The translations under genes and the position numbers were made by a program. Source: an uncultured Pelagibacteraceae bacterium (GTDB lineage: Bacteria; Pseudomonadota; Alphaproteobacteria; Pelagibacterales; Pelagibacteraceae). Taken from it: a stretch of DNA of 64,000 nt. The stretch covers positions 1 to 64,000 of the forward strand of contig CACMJB010000005.1 in the NCBI GenBank assembly GCA_902613915.1. Reading direction: 5' to 3'. This document shows positions 51,020-60,562 of the stretch, piece after piece. How positions within the stretch are numbered: the stretch's first letter is position 1; each line of letters begins with the position of its first letter. Under the pieces are notes generated by a model. It was not told the DNA's origin, ran no database searches, and worked only from the letters and a program-made list of their open reading frames with translations.

Positions 51020-52042
51020 TCAATTAATTATTTTTTGTAATTTTTTGGCAATAAAAGAATAGGCTTTTAAAGAACCTTTAGGGTTAAGATGCAGCTCATC
51101 ATAAAAATCATCATAATTTAAATTAATTTCTTTTGCGAGGTTTATACAATTTAAATTTCTATTCTGACAATGATCCATAATTGCATTGGCGGCTGAAAAT
51201 AACTCTGTGTTCATTCCATATCCTGAAATTTGAGTTATGTAAATTGGTTTAGCGTTTTGCTCTTCAACTTTTTCTGTAAGCAAATCAAGTAACAACGAAT
51301 ATTCATTAAAATATAAATTATTAATTTTATTTTTAGAGCTAAAATCTTCAAAAGTTATAAATTTTTTTTCAGCTCTTTCTCCGTAAACAACATTTTCCTT
51401 ATTGATTATATTAGCTCCTTTTTGAATATTGAATTTTAGGTAAAGATTTGCTTTTAATAGACGAATTCTTTTGTATAAAAAAGAATTAGACTCCATATAC
51501 TCTCTTATGTTTCCTTTAAAATCAGACTCTTGAAACTCATCTACAGATTTTTTTTTGTATTTTAATAGATTTTGGTCGTTAATTCCTAAATAAAAGATGT
51601 AAAATTTTGGTTTTAGATCATCTATTTTATTAAACCAAAAATTAAATGAGTTTATATGACCTCTTATTGATAGGCCATCAATACCAGCATTTACAAATTT
51701 TTTTTTCACAAAATGATTATCTAAATTATTTACAATTGTATCTTTATAATTTAAAAATTTTTGATTAGTCGTAGATCCACCAGTAAAAACTATATCTACA
51801 TCACTTACATTAATGGGATTTTTATTATATCTAAATGCATTTGTGTCTCTTTTATAAAGAGACTCGCCCTTATAATTTGAAAAATTAAATTTATAAACTC
51901 TGTAGATATTTCTCTCTGATGATAGACGGTAAGAAAAATTATTTTTGAACCAAGTTCCAAAAAAAAGTTCTATAACAAATAAAAGAGTAAATAAAATTAA
52001 AATATTTATGAAAATTATTTTGAAAAAATTAAGTATTTTCAA
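51020..52042 (-). CDS. SGNH/GDSL hydrolase-like protein, membrane-anchored
   Basis: A 340-residue protein with an N-terminal membrane helix (FFKIIFINILILFTLLFVIE). The SGNH blocks are present: DIVFTGGSTTNQK (block I Ser), FYIFYLGINDQNLL (block III Asn) and a C-terminal DELHLNPKGSL (block V Asp and His). These residues form an active esterase site, usually acting on acetylated polysaccharide or lipids. It follows prpC by one base, but its role there is unclear. Confidence 0.75.
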   Translation of the reverse strand: MKILNFFKIIFINILILFTLLFVIELFFGTWFKNNFSYRLSSERNIYRVYKFNFSNYKGESLYKRDTNAFRYNKNPINVSDVDIVFTGGSTTNQKFLNYKDTIVNNLDNHFVKKKFVNAGIDGLSIRGHINSFNFWFNKIDDLKPKFYIFYLGINDQNLLKYKKKSVDEFQESDFKGNIREYMESNSFLYKRIRLLKANLYLKFNIQKGANIINKENVVYGERAEKKFITFEDFSSKNKINNLYFNEYSLLLDLLTEKVEEQNAKPIYITQISGYGMNTELFSAANAIMDHCQNRNLNCINLAKEINLNYDDFYDELHLNPKGSLKAYSFIAKKLQKIIN

Positions 52043-52043
52043 T

Positions 52044-53168
52044 TTATCTTTGATTTAAAAGCATCACTTCTCTAACTTCTGCACCTCTGTATTTAGATAA
52101 TGGTCTAATTAATTTATTTGAAGTGTGTTGTTCCATAATATGTGCTGACCAACCTGTTATTCTAGACATTACGAATATTGGAGTGTAAAAATCAATATCT
52201 ATTCCCATCATATAATAAAGCGGGCCACATGGAAAATCCACATTCGGGTGAATTTTTTTCTTTTCGACCATAGTCTTAGCCAAGATGTCATAGATTTTTG
52301 TATATTTTTCTTTTTTTAACATTTTAGCAACTTTAAATAAATAATGTTTCATTGTTGGTACACGAGAGTCTCCAGTTCTGTAGACTCTATGACCAAATCC
52401 CATAACAACTTTTTTCTTAGCGAGTGCATTATCAATCCACTTTTGAGCTTTTTCAGGTTTACCAATTTCTTTCATCATATGCATTACAGCTTCATTAGCT
52501 CCACCGTGTAATGGGCCTTTTAAACTTGCTATTGCACCTGTAATTGCTCCATGAATATCTGATAGACTACTGGTTATTGTTCTTGCAGTGAAAGTTGAAA
52601 CATTAAAGCTATGTTCTGCATAAAGAATTAGAGAAATATCAAAAGCTCTAACAATTTCTTTATCTGGTACCTTGTTAAACATCATCTTGAAGAAGTTTTC
52701 TGAGAAAGATAAATTTTTACTTGGAGAAATTACACTTTTTCCTTTTCTAGCTCTAAAATAAGCTGCAACAGCAGTTGGTGTTTTAGCAAATATTCTCATT
52801 GCTTTTCTCATGTTTGCTTTTGGAGAGTTATCTTTAGTATCTTTATCTTCTAGTGCCATTAAACTTACGCAGGTTCTAATCACATCCATAGGATGTGCAT
52901 TTTTTGGCATCTTCTTGATGTCTTTTAAGATTTGACTAGAAAGTTTACGATTAGTTCTTTCCTCTTTAATGAATTTTCTAAGCTGTGATTTATTTGGTAG
53001 TTCTCCATGAAGAACTAAGTAGGCTACTTCTTCAAAGTCACACTTATCACAAAGTTCTTGAACAGTATAACCTCTATAAGTAAGTGCGCTTAACTCAGGC
53101 ACTACATGGGAAATTGTTGTTTCATCAACAACTATACCAAGTAAACCTTTTTTAATTTCTTCACTCAT
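52044..53168 (-). CDS. prpC: 2-methylcitrate synthase/citrate synthase family
   Basis: A 374-residue citrate synthase-fold enzyme. It has LLGIVVDETTISHVVPELSA, the short N-terminus typical of PrpC, the active-site His in LIL-YAEHSFNVSTFTART, GPLHGGANEAVMHM and VVMGFGHRVYRTGDSRVPTM, and the catalytic Asp in NVDFPCGPLYYMMG. The short chain and the pairing with prpB suggest 2-methylcitrate synthase, joining propionyl-CoA and oxaloacetate. It overlaps the prpB gene by one base. Confidence 0.88.
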   Translation of the reverse strand: MSEEIKKGLLGIVVDETTISHVVPELSALTYRGYTVQELCDKCDFEEVAYLVLHGELPNKSQLRKFIKEERTNRKLSSQILKDIKKMPKNAHPMDVIRTCVSLMALEDKDTKDNSPKANMRKAMRIFAKTPTAVAAYFRARKGKSVISPSKNLSFSENFFKMMFNKVPDKEIVRAFDISLILYAEHSFNVSTFTARTITSSLSDIHGAITGAIASLKGPLHGGANEAVMHMMKEIGKPEKAQKWIDNALAKKKVVMGFGHRVYRTGDSRVPTMKHYLFKVAKMLKKEKYTKIYDILAKTMVEKKKIHPNVDFPCGPLYYMMGIDIDFYTPIFVMSRITGWSAHIMEQHTSNKLIRPLSKYRGAEVREVMLLNQR

Positions 53169-54064
53169 TATTCATGCCCTTCTGTAGAAAAATCAGTAAT
53201 TTTTTTATCTGGTGTATTGTATTTCTCATATTCTATTAACTCATACAACCTTTTTCTAGTCTGCATTTTGTCAATAATATTGTTTTGATGACCGTCTTTA
53301 AATATTGATTTTAATCCTATTTCTACATTTTGCATTGCAAGACGTTGTGTGCTTACAGGATAGATAACGAGATTATAACCCAAATTTTCTAGTTGTTTTT
53401 TATTTAATAATTTTGATTTTCCAAACTCAGTCATGTTGGCTAACAAATATCCTTTTGCTATTTTTCTAACTTTTTCAAATTCACTTTCATCTTTCATTGC
53501 TTCAGGAAAAATCATATCAGCTCCAGCTTCTTCATAAGCTTTTATTCTCTCTAATGTTTTATCTAATCCTTCCACAGAATTAGCATCAGTCCTTGCGATT
53601 ATTAGAAAATTATCGTCTTTTCTAGCTTTCACTGTCTCTTTAATCTTATTGACCATTTCATCTGTTGATACTAATTCTTTATTATCTAAGTGACCGCATC
53701 TTTTTTCAGCAATTTGATCTTCTAAATGACAACCAGCTAAGCCTTTACTTTCAAACACTTCAATTGTTTTTTTACAATCTCCAAATCCTGTATCGATATC
53801 AACAATTGTTGGAAGGTCGGTAACTCTAGCTATTTGGCTACTTCGATAACTTACTTGATCTAAGGATGTTAATCCAATGTCGGGTAAACCAAGATCATTA
53901 GACATAACCCCACCAGAAACATAAACACCATCAAAACCAATTTCAGCAATAAGTTTTGCACATAAAGGATTGTATGCTCCAGGAAATCTTAATAATTTTT
54001 TTGATTTTAAATTTTTAGCTAGGTCTGAACGTTTTTCTGATATTGTTTTTTTAGTAAAATGCAT
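53168..54064 (-). CDS. prpB: 2-methylisocitrate lyase
   Basis: A 298-residue isocitrate lyase/PEP mutase family protein. LLRFPGAYNPLCAKLIAEIG, VYVSGGVMSNDLG, the metal-binding IVDIDTGFGD, and the PrpB-type loop EDQIAEKRCGHLDNKELVS with the catalytic Cys are all present. It cleaves 2-methylisocitrate to pyruvate and succinate. No prpD (methylcitrate dehydratase) gene is in the window, so that step must be encoded elsewhere or by aconitase plus AcnD-type enzymes. Confidence 0.9.
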   Translation of the reverse strand: MHFTKKTISEKRSDLAKNLKSKKLLRFPGAYNPLCAKLIAEIGFDGVYVSGGVMSNDLGLPDIGLTSLDQVSYRSSQIARVTDLPTIVDIDTGFGDCKKTIEVFESKGLAGCHLEDQIAEKRCGHLDNKELVSTDEMVNKIKETVKARKDDNFLIIARTDANSVEGLDKTLERIKAYEEAGADMIFPEAMKDESEFEKVRKIAKGYLLANMTEFGKSKLLNKKQLENLGYNLVIYPVSTQRLAMQNVEIGLKSIFKDGHQNNIIDKMQTRKRLYELIEYEKYNTPDKKITDFSTEGHE

Positions 54065-54105
54065 TCGTGGAGATTTATATTAGAGCAAGATGTAAAAATC
54101 AAAGA

Positions 54106-54705
54106 TTATTTAAAAAGTATAAATAATCCAGTCAAAACTAATAAAACTGCTAATAAATATTCAATAATTTTTTTTATTTTAACATCATTTACAAACTTTC
54201 TTAAGCCACTTCCAAAAAGTGCCCATAAACTTATTGTTGGAAAACATATTACTGCAGCTGTAATTGTTACAAATGCTACGCCAATAAAAATGTTTTCTTC
54301 TGTAGGAAAAAAACCTGAAGCAACTGTTACTGCGATTGACCAAGCTTTGGGGTTAATAAATTGAAATAAAGAAGCCTCGTAAAATCTTAATGGTCTTCCT
54401 GTTTCTTTTTGAACCATGCTAAATGATCCGATCATTTTCCATCCTAAAAAAACTAAATAGATGAAACATAATATTTTCATATAAAACTGAACTTGAGGAT
54501 AAATTAAAAATAAATTTGCTAGACCAAAACATGTTAAACCAATTTGAAAAATATGACCCAAAGGGATTCCAATTAAATGAGGAAGAGTTCTTATAAAACC
54601 AAACTTCATTCCTGATGCAGTTAGCATTGCATTGTTAGGACCAGGGGTAAAAAACATTGTAAAATAAAATGCTGTTAGTGCAGAAAAAAGAGCAAATGTT
54701 ATCAT
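54106..54705 (-). CDS. LysE/RhtB family amino acid exporter
   Basis: A 199-residue inner-membrane protein with about five to six helices. FFTPGPNNAMLTASGMKFGF is the LysE/RhtB family signature near the N-terminus, and FLGWKMIGSF and QFINPKAWSIAVTVASGF follow. It exports amino acids or amino acid-like molecules. It overlaps the HAD phosphatase gene by 4 bases and is 41 bases from the prpB start. Confidence 0.87.
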   Translation of the reverse strand: MITFALFSALTAFYFTMFFTPGPNNAMLTASGMKFGFIRTLPHLIGIPLGHIFQIGLTCFGLANLFLIYPQVQFYMKILCFIYLVFLGWKMIGSFSMVQKETGRPLRFYEASLFQFINPKAWSIAVTVASGFFPTEENIFIGVAFVTITAAVICFPTISLWALFGSGLRKFVNDVKIKKIIEYLLAVLLVLTGLFILFK

Positions 54706-55364
54706 AAATATTTTTCTATGATTTTTTCAAATCCAATAAAATCAGAAATTAATTCATCATGCTTTATTTCATTTTCATTTTTTTCTGTGTATCCATCTTT
54801 TACTAACACAAAAGGTAATTTGGCATTATGAGCAGAATTTGCATCTACGTCGCTGTCTCCAACCATAATAGTTTTTTTTAAATCACCACCGATTATTTCA
54901 ACGACATTTGTTAAATGTCTTGGATCAGGTTTGTTAAATTCGAATGTGTCAGCACCAGCAATATACTCAAAGTATTTACTCATATCTAATTTTTTTAAAA
55001 GATCGACTGCTAAATGTTCTCTTTTATTCGTACAGACCGCCATTGAAATTTTCTTTGATTTTGCCCAATTTAAAAATTCAAATATGCCATTTATTGGTTT
55101 GCTTTCATTATTAATATTTTCTGCATAAAATTTTATGAATTCATCGACCATTTTTTTTTTTATATTTTCATCTTTTATTTCTTTCTTAAAAGATCGTTGC
55201 ATCATTACCCACGCACCTCTTCCTGCCAATGTTTTAATATCTGATAATTTTTTTTGATTATGTCCATATTTTTTCATTACATAATTATGTGCTTGTATAA
55301 GATCTGGAGCTGTATCCACTAAAGTTCCGTCAAGATCGAATAAAATTGTATAAATTTGACTCAT
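54702..55364 (-). CDS. HAD-family phosphatase, phosphoglycolate phosphatase-like
   Basis: A 220-residue HAD enzyme: motif I LFDLDGTLVDTAPDL, cap helices with TLAGRGAWVMMQRSF, motif II SMAVCTNKRE, motif III Lys in EFNKPDPRHLTNVV and motif IV IMVGDSDVDANSAH. Gph (phosphoglycolate phosphatase) is the best match, though substrate is not fixed by these motifs. It diverges from the GlmU-like gene across a 70-base gap. Confidence 0.87.
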   Translation of the reverse strand: MSQIYTILFDLDGTLVDTAPDLIQAHNYVMKKYGHNQKKLSDIKTLAGRGAWVMMQRSFKKEIKDENIKKKMVDEFIKFYAENINNESKPINGIFEFLNWAKSKKISMAVCTNKREHLAVDLLKKLDMSKYFEYIAGADTFEFNKPDPRHLTNVVEIIGGDLKKTIMVGDSDVDANSAHNAKLPFVLVKDGYTEKNENEIKHDELISDFIGFEKIIEKYL

Positions 55365-55434
55365 TTTAAAAAGTATTAAAAAGAAATATTTTGTGACTTA
55401 TTTAAGTTACATTCATAATGTAAAGAATTTTTAA

Positions 55435-56079
55435 ATGAAAAGAAATACAAAATTAGACAAAGCTAATTCATATCGGTTATCACAGGAAGTTTTAAGAAAC
55501 AAAGCTTTATCTAAGGGAGTTAATTTAATTGCTCCTGAGACCGTTTTTTTGTCTCCAGACACATTTTTTGGAAAAAATGTAACTGTTGAGCCATATGTAG
55601 TTTTTGGTCCAAAAGTAAAGGTAGGAGATAATTCTTATATAAAATCATTTAGTCATATTGAGGGAACAAAAATTGAGAAAAATGTTTCAGTTGGTCCTTA
55701 TGCAAGATTAAGAGAAGGAACAATTTTGCAAAGCAATTCCAAAATTGGAAATTTTGTTGAAACTAAAAAATCAAATATAAATCAAAATTCTAAAGTAAAT
55801 CATCTTTCATATATTGGAGATGCTTCAATTGGAAAAAACTCAAACATAGGTGCTGGAACAATTACATGCAATTATGATGGTGTAAAAAAATCAAAAACAA
55901 AAATCTCTGATAATGTTTTCATTGGATCTAATTCATCACTTATAGCCCCAATTAGTATTGATAAAAAAAGCATAGTTGGCGCAGGCTCAGTAATAACAAA
56001 AAATGTAAAGAAAAAATCTCTAGCACTTACAAGAGCTCAGCAGGTTGAAATCAAAAATTATAAAAGAAAGAAAAAATAA
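55435..56079 (+). CDS. GlmU C-terminal acetyltransferase domain, stand-alone
   Basis: A 214-residue left-handed beta-helix protein. It aligns with the glucosamine-1-phosphate acetyltransferase half of GlmU: GPYARLREGT, GNFVETKKS, the catalytic His region VNHLSYIGDASIG, NIGAGTITCNYDGVKK and FIGSNSSLIAPISI. The whole N-terminal uridylyltransferase half (about 230 residues) is absent, and the 70-base space to the divergent neighbour leaves no room for it. It overlaps glmS by one base, as full-length GlmU does in relatives. Confidence 0.85.
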   Translation: MKRNTKLDKANSYRLSQEVLRNKALSKGVNLIAPETVFLSPDTFFGKNVTVEPYVVFGPKVKVGDNSYIKSFSHIEGTKIEKNVSVGPYARLREGTILQSNSKIGNFVETKKSNINQNSKVNHLSYIGDASIGKNSNIGAGTITCNYDGVKKSKTKISDNVFIGSNSSLIAPISIDKKSIVGAGSVITKNVKKKSLALTRAQQVEIKNYKRKKK

Positions 56080-57896
56080 TGTGTGGAATTATTGGAATCG
56101 CAAGTAATAAACCTGTTTCAATTAACATAATTAATTCTCTTAAAAAATTAGAGTACAGAGGTTATGACTCTGCTGGATTAGCAACTCTAGATAATAATTT
56201 AATTGATGAAAAAAAATGTTCTGGAAGAGTAGATGAGTTAGAAAAAATATTATTTAAAAATCCCTCAAATGGAAATATTGGAATTGGTCATGTAAGATGG
56301 GCCACACACGGAATTCCTAATATTATTAATGCACATCCACACTCATCTGAAGATGTTTCTGTTGTTCATAATGGAATAATTGAGAACTCTGATGAATTAA
56401 AAAAAGATCTTGAAGAAAAAGGATTTAAATTTAAATCACAGACTGATACAGAGGTGATTACAATATTGATCACTCAATATTTAGAAAATTCACAACCTTT
56501 AGAATCAGTATTTAAAACTTTAAAAAAATTAAAGGGAAGCTTCGCTCTTGGTATCATATTTAAAAACCACTCAGACATGATTATTGGTGCGAGAAGAGGT
56601 AGCCCTTTAGCAGTAGGTTATTCAAATGATGAAAATTATTTAGGCTCTGACTCTTATGCTTTAAAGTCTATGACAAATAAAATCTCCTATTTAGATGATG
56701 GAGAGATATGTATGCTGACTAAAGATGATGTGACTTTTTACGATTCAAAACAAACTAAAATAAATAAAAAAGTTCACACTGTATCTGACGATGAAAATAC
56801 TTCTGAAAAAGGTGATTATAAAAACTTTATGTCAAAAGAGATTTTTGAACAATCAAGCACAATAAAAAAATGTATAAGCGAATATACTGACAGTCTTAAA
56901 AAAGATATTAATATTTATAATTTTCCAATAGATCCAAAAAAAATTAATAAGATAATATTAATTGGATGCGGTACTGCATATCATTCATGTTTAGTTGCTA
57001 AATATTGGCTTGAGGAATTATCATCAATTGATGTTGAAATAGATATAGCTTCTGAATTTCGATATAGAAATTTAAAATTTAACTCCAATAATTTATATAT
57101 TTTTGTTTCTCAATCTGGTGAAACTGCTGATACAGCTGCTGCTTTAGATATTTGTAAAAAAAATAAAGTTAAAACTTGTTCAATAGTCAATGTAGTTGAA
57201 AGTACAATTGCTAGAAATTCTGATTGGGTCTTACCTATTCATGCTGGTGCAGAAATTGGAGTGGCCTCAACAAAAGCTTTTTTAGGGCAATTAATAGTTT
57301 TATACATTCTCTCATTAAAACTTTCCATTGTGAGAGGTGATGTTGAAAAAAAAACTTACGATACCAATGTAGAAAACTTACAAAAACTTCCTGAATCAAT
57401 CAAAAATACACTAAAGCTTGAAAGTGAAATTCAATTAATGGCTAAAGAATTCTTAGATGCCAAGGGATCAATGTTTCTTGGAAGAGGGAATTCTTTTCCA
57501 GTTGCTCTGGAAGGTGCCCTAAAATTAAAAGAACTTTCTTATTTACATGCTGAAGGTTATCCAGCAGGAGAAATGAAACATGGACCTTTAGCTCTAATAG
57601 AAGAGGGTTTGCCAGTAATAGTGATTGCTCCAAAAGATAAATATTATGAAAAAACTCTTTCAAATATGCAGGAAGTTATAGCAAGAGGAGGTAAAATATT
57701 TTTTATAACTGATAATAGTAAAAGATTATTAAGTACTAATATTAGATATAAATTAAGAGTACCAAGAGTTGACAGTTTATTATCACCCTTGTTGTTAACT
57801 ATTCCTTTGCAGCTTTTAGCATATCATGTAGCTCTATTAAAAAATTGTGACATTGATAAACCTCGTAATTTAGCTAAGTCTGTTACAGTTGAGTAA
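56079..57896 (+). CDS. glmS: Glutamine:fructose-6-phosphate aminotransferase (isomerizing)
   Basis: A 605-residue two-domain enzyme. The N-terminal Ntn glutaminase starts with the catalytic Cys2 (MCGIIGIASN), then YRGYDSAGLA, GHVRWATHGIPN and HNGIIEN. The two SIS domains show ILIGCGTAYHSCLVAKYWLE, SQSGETADTAAALDI and ASTKAFLGQLIVL, with HAEGYPAGEMKHGPLALI and the closing DKPRNLAKSVTVE. It makes glucosamine-6-phosphate for peptidoglycan and LPS. No glmS ribozyme or leader is seen. Confidence 0.96.
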   Translation: MCGIIGIASNKPVSINIINSLKKLEYRGYDSAGLATLDNNLIDEKKCSGRVDELEKILFKNPSNGNIGIGHVRWATHGIPNIINAHPHSSEDVSVVHNGIIENSDELKKDLEEKGFKFKSQTDTEVITILITQYLENSQPLESVFKTLKKLKGSFALGIIFKNHSDMIIGARRGSPLAVGYSNDENYLGSDSYALKSMTNKISYLDDGEICMLTKDDVTFYDSKQTKINKKVHTVSDDENTSEKGDYKNFMSKEIFEQSSTIKKCISEYTDSLKKDINIYNFPIDPKKINKIILIGCGTAYHSCLVAKYWLEELSSIDVEIDIASEFRYRNLKFNSNNLYIFVSQSGETADTAAALDICKKNKVKTCSIVNVVESTIARNSDWVLPIHAGAEIGVASTKAFLGQLIVLYILSLKLSIVRGDVEKKTYDTNVENLQKLPESIKNTLKLESEIQLMAKEFLDAKGSMFLGRGNSFPVALEGALKLKELSYLHAEGYPAGEMKHGPLALIEEGLPVIVIAPKDKYYEKTLSNMQEVIARGGKIFFITDNSKRLLSTNIRYKLRVPRVDSLLSPLLLTIPLQLLAYHVALLKNCDIDKPRNLAKSVTVE

Positions 57897-57897
57897 A

Positions 57898-58311
57898 ATG
57901 AAAAAAAAATATCAAGCGATGGTTCTCTCTTGTATGGATCCACGCTTTCAGCCGATAGTCTTTAACTACCTTAAAAAAAAGAAATTAAGTGGTAAATACA
58001 GTTCATTTACAATTACTGGTTCAGCTATTGGTGTTACAACAAGCAAATTTAAAAAATGGCATAAAACTTTTTGGGATAATTTTGAAACTTCAGTTAAATT
58101 ACACAATATAAAAAAATTAATTGTAATTAATCATCGAGATTGCGGTGCTGCTAAAATTGTTAATGGAAATAAAATTTTTGATAAATTTAACGAGACAAAA
58201 ATACATAGAGCCTCATTTGATGAAATAAGGAAAAAATTTAAAAAAAAATACCCAAGGTTAAAAATCGAATTAAAACTTATCTCCTTAAATAAAAAAATTG
58301 AAAATTTTTAA
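57898..58311 (+). CDS. Beta-carbonic anhydrase-like protein
   Basis: I begin at the ATG at 57898, one base after the glmS stop, not at the TTG inside glmS. The 137-residue product has beta-class zinc ligands in VLSCMDPRF (Cys-x-Asp-x-Arg dyad) and NHRDCGAAK (His-x-x-Cys). ITGSAIGVTT follows the first site. It is shorter than typical beta enzymes (about 200 residues), so it belongs to a short branch that may not be a carbonic anhydrase. Confidence 0.75.
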   Translation: MKKKYQAMVLSCMDPRFQPIVFNYLKKKKLSGKYSSFTITGSAIGVTTSKFKKWHKTFWDNFETSVKLHNIKKLIVINHRDCGAAKIVNGNKIFDKFNETKIHRASFDEIRKKFKKKYPRLKIELKLISLNKKIENF

Positions 58312-58343
58312 TACAATATCCGCTTTTTTAAGTTAATTTTTTT

Positions 58344-58369
58344 ATTAGGATTGAATAGTTAGTCCTAAT
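58344..58369. promoter_or_regulatory. Inverted repeat in the DAHP synthase leader
   Basis: ATTAGGA at 58344-58350 pairs with TCCTAAT at 58363-58369 across a 12-base loop. It sits between the carbonic anhydrase end and the DAHP synthase start. A short hairpin here might be a regulator site or attenuator for aromatic amino acid synthesis, but no Trp-, Tyr- or Phe-rich leader peptide is seen, and no T-tract follows. Confidence 0.25.
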
Positions 58370-58394
58370 AATCTATATATACTACAAGTTGAAT

Positions 58395-59771
58395 ATGAAA
58401 AAATGGAATTTAAATAGCTGGACTAAATACCCTGCTAAACACCTACCTGTTTATAAGGATAAAGAGGAGCTTGATTTAGTTTTAGGTAAAATTAAAAAAT
58501 ATCCTCCATTAGTTTTTGCTGGAGAGTCTAGATCTCTAAAAAAATCTTTAGCAGAGGTTGCAGAAGGTAAAGCGTTTTTATTACAAGGTGGAGATTGTGC
58601 TGAGAGTTTTGCTGAATTTCATCCTGACAATATAAGAGATACCTTAAAAGTTCTTTTACAAATGTCTTTAGTTTTAACAGCATCAGCTTCGATGCCTGTT
58701 GTTAAAGTTGGCAGGATAGCTGGACAATTTTCTAAACCTAGAAGTGCACCTACTGAAAAAAAAGATGGAAAAGAATTACCAAGTTATCTTGGTGATAACA
58801 TTAATGGAATGGAATTTACTGAGAAGGCTAGAATTCCAGATGCGAAAAGATTATTTAGAGCATACTCTCAATCTGCTTCTACTTTAAACTTACTAAGAGC
58901 TTTTTCTCAAGGAGGTTTTGCCGATTTAAGACAAGTGCATTTATGGAATTTGGGATTCATTAAAGATAAAACTAAAGGTAAATATAAAGAGATTGAAGAT
59001 AAGATAAGTGATGCGCTCGCTTTCATGGAAGCTTGTGGAATTAATCCAGATAACAACAGAAAGTTAAGAACTGTAAACTTTTATACTTCACACGAAGCTT
59101 TACATTTGCCATTTGAGCAGTCTATGACTCGTGTAGACTCAACAACAGGTGAATATCATGACACCTCAGCTCATTTTGTATGGATAGGTGACAGAACAAG
59201 ACAACCTGACGGAGCTCATGTTGAATTTTGTAGAGGTATTAAAAATCCAATAGGTCTTAAGTGTGGCCCGACATTAAAACCAGAAGAGCTAATTAATTTA
59301 TGTAATATTCTAAATCCTGAAAATGAAGCTGGTAGATTAACATTAATTTCAAGATTTGGGGCTGACAATGTTCAAAAATATTTACCAAAATTAATGCAAA
59401 CAATCAAAAAAGAAGGTCTTAAAGTAATTTGGTCTTGTGATCCTATGCACGGAAACACAATTAAAGCAGCTTCTGGATTTAAAACAAGACCTTTTGAAAA
59501 TGTTCTTAAAGAAGTAAAAAATTTCTTTGCAGTAAGTCAAGCAGAAAAAAGTTATGCTGGTGGATTGCATATTGAAATGACTGGTCAAGATGTAACCGAA
59601 TGTACGGGTGGTACGCAAAAAATATCTGATAAAGATCTCTCTAGTAGATACAGAACGCATTGCGACCCAAGATTAAATGCAGACCAGGCTTTAGAGCTAG
59701 CTTTCTTGATTTCTGAAGAAATTAAGAAAAATTCAAAAATATCAAACAAAATTATTCAAGCTGCGTCTTAA
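58395..59771 (+). CDS. Class II (plant-type) DAHP synthase
   Basis: A 458-residue enzyme; I use the ATG at 58395 rather than the TTG at 58389. Signatures are the opening [87 protein letters not shown]-type sequence and [13 protein letters not shown]. It condenses PEP and erythrose-4-phosphate, the first step of the shikimate route. Type II forms are unrelated in sequence to E. coli AroG, so the usual AroG name would be loose here. Confidence 0.94.
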   Translation: MKKWNLNSWTKYPAKHLPVYKDKEELDLVLGKIKKYPPLVFAGESRSLKKSLAEVAEGKAFLLQGGDCAESFAEFHPDNIRDTLKVLLQMSLVLTASASMPVVKVGRIAGQFSKPRSAPTEKKDGKELPSYLGDNINGMEFTEKARIPDAKRLFRAYSQSASTLNLLRAFSQGGFADLRQVHLWNLGFIKDKTKGKYKEIEDKISDALAFMEACGINPDNNRKLRTVNFYTSHEALHLPFEQSMTRVDSTTGEYHDTSAHFVWIGDRTRQPDGAHVEFCRGIKNPIGLKCGPTLKPEELINLCNILNPENEAGRLTLISRFGADNVQKYLPKLMQTIKKEGLKVIWSCDPMHGNTIKAASGFKTRPFENVLKEVKNFFAVSQAEKSYAGGLHIEMTGQDVTECTGGTQKISDKDLSSRYRTHCDPRLNADQALELAFLISEEIKKNSKISNKIIQAAS

Positions 59772-59791
59772 TAATTATTGTAATTATTAAG
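59767..59791. other. AT-rich hairpin over the DAHP synthase stop codon
   Basis: CTTAATAATTA (59767-59777) and TAATTATTAAG (59781-59791) are perfect reverse complements with a 3-base loop. The left arm contains the TAA stop codon. No T-run follows, so it is unlikely to be a full terminator. It might shield the 3' end of the message or affect read-through to nadE. The structure is plain in the sequence; its role is a guess. Confidence 0.3.
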
Positions 59792-59824
59792 ACCAAACCT
59801 TAAAAGAAAGGTAAGGTATTAATT

Positions 59825-60562
59825 ATGGATGTAAAAAAAAGAGCAAAAATAATAACCGACTGGATAGACAACTATTGCAATAATGCTTCTTATAAGCCAG
59901 AATCATTAGTAGTTGGAATATCGGGTGGAATAGACTCTTCTGTAGTTAGTGCTTTATGTGCAAACACTGGTAGAAAAACAATTGTGTTAACAATGCCAAT
60001 TAAACAAATTAAATCTCAACATGATTTAAGTTTAACACATGCTAAATGGTTAAAACAAAAATATAAAAATGTTGAACACCATTTGTTGGAGATGGATAAA
60101 ATCTTTAACTCATTTTCTCAAGTTTTAAATAAATTTGACAATGAGCATGGATATGCAAACTCAAGAGCAAGGTTGAGAATGGCGACCTTATACCAAGTAG
60201 CAGCAGCAAATAAAGGAATTGTTGTCGGAACAGGTAACAAAGTCGAAGATTTTGGCGTTGGTTTTTATACTAAATATGGTGATGGTGGGGTTGATATCTC
60301 CCCTATAGCTGACTGCAATAAATCTCAAGTGTGGGAGTTAGGTAGACATCTCGGTGTGTCCGAAGAAATAATTAACGCCCAACCAACAGACGGTCTATGG
60401 GATGATGGAAGAAACGACATAGAACAGCTTGGAATGAGTTACGCAGATTTAGAGAAAGCTATGGAAAATAAAGACAATCCAAACTATCAAAAATATTTAG
60501 AAATAAGAGAGAAAAATTTACACAAGATGAATCCGATACCGGTATGTACATTTAATGACTAG
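59825..60562 (+). CDS. nadE: Ammonia-dependent NAD synthetase
   Basis: A 245-residue N-type ATP pyrophosphatase with the P-loop VGISGGIDSSVVSAL, ARLRMATLYQVAAANKGIVV and GTGNKVEDFGVGFYTKYGDG, then DISPIADCNKSQVWEL and QPTDGLWDDGRNDIEQLGMS. It amidates nicotinic acid adenine dinucleotide to NAD. It lacks the glutaminase domain, so it uses free ammonia. It overlaps cysS by 8 bases. Confidence 0.95.
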   Translation: MDVKKRAKIITDWIDNYCNNASYKPESLVVGISGGIDSSVVSALCANTGRKTIVLTMPIKQIKSQHDLSLTHAKWLKQKYKNVEHHLLEMDKIFNSFSQVLNKFDNEHGYANSRARLRMATLYQVAAANKGIVVGTGNKVEDFGVGFYTKYGDGGVDISPIADCNKSQVWELGRHLGVSEEIINAQPTDGLWDDGRNDIEQLGMSYADLEKAMENKDNPNYQKYLEIREKNLHKMNPIPVCTFND

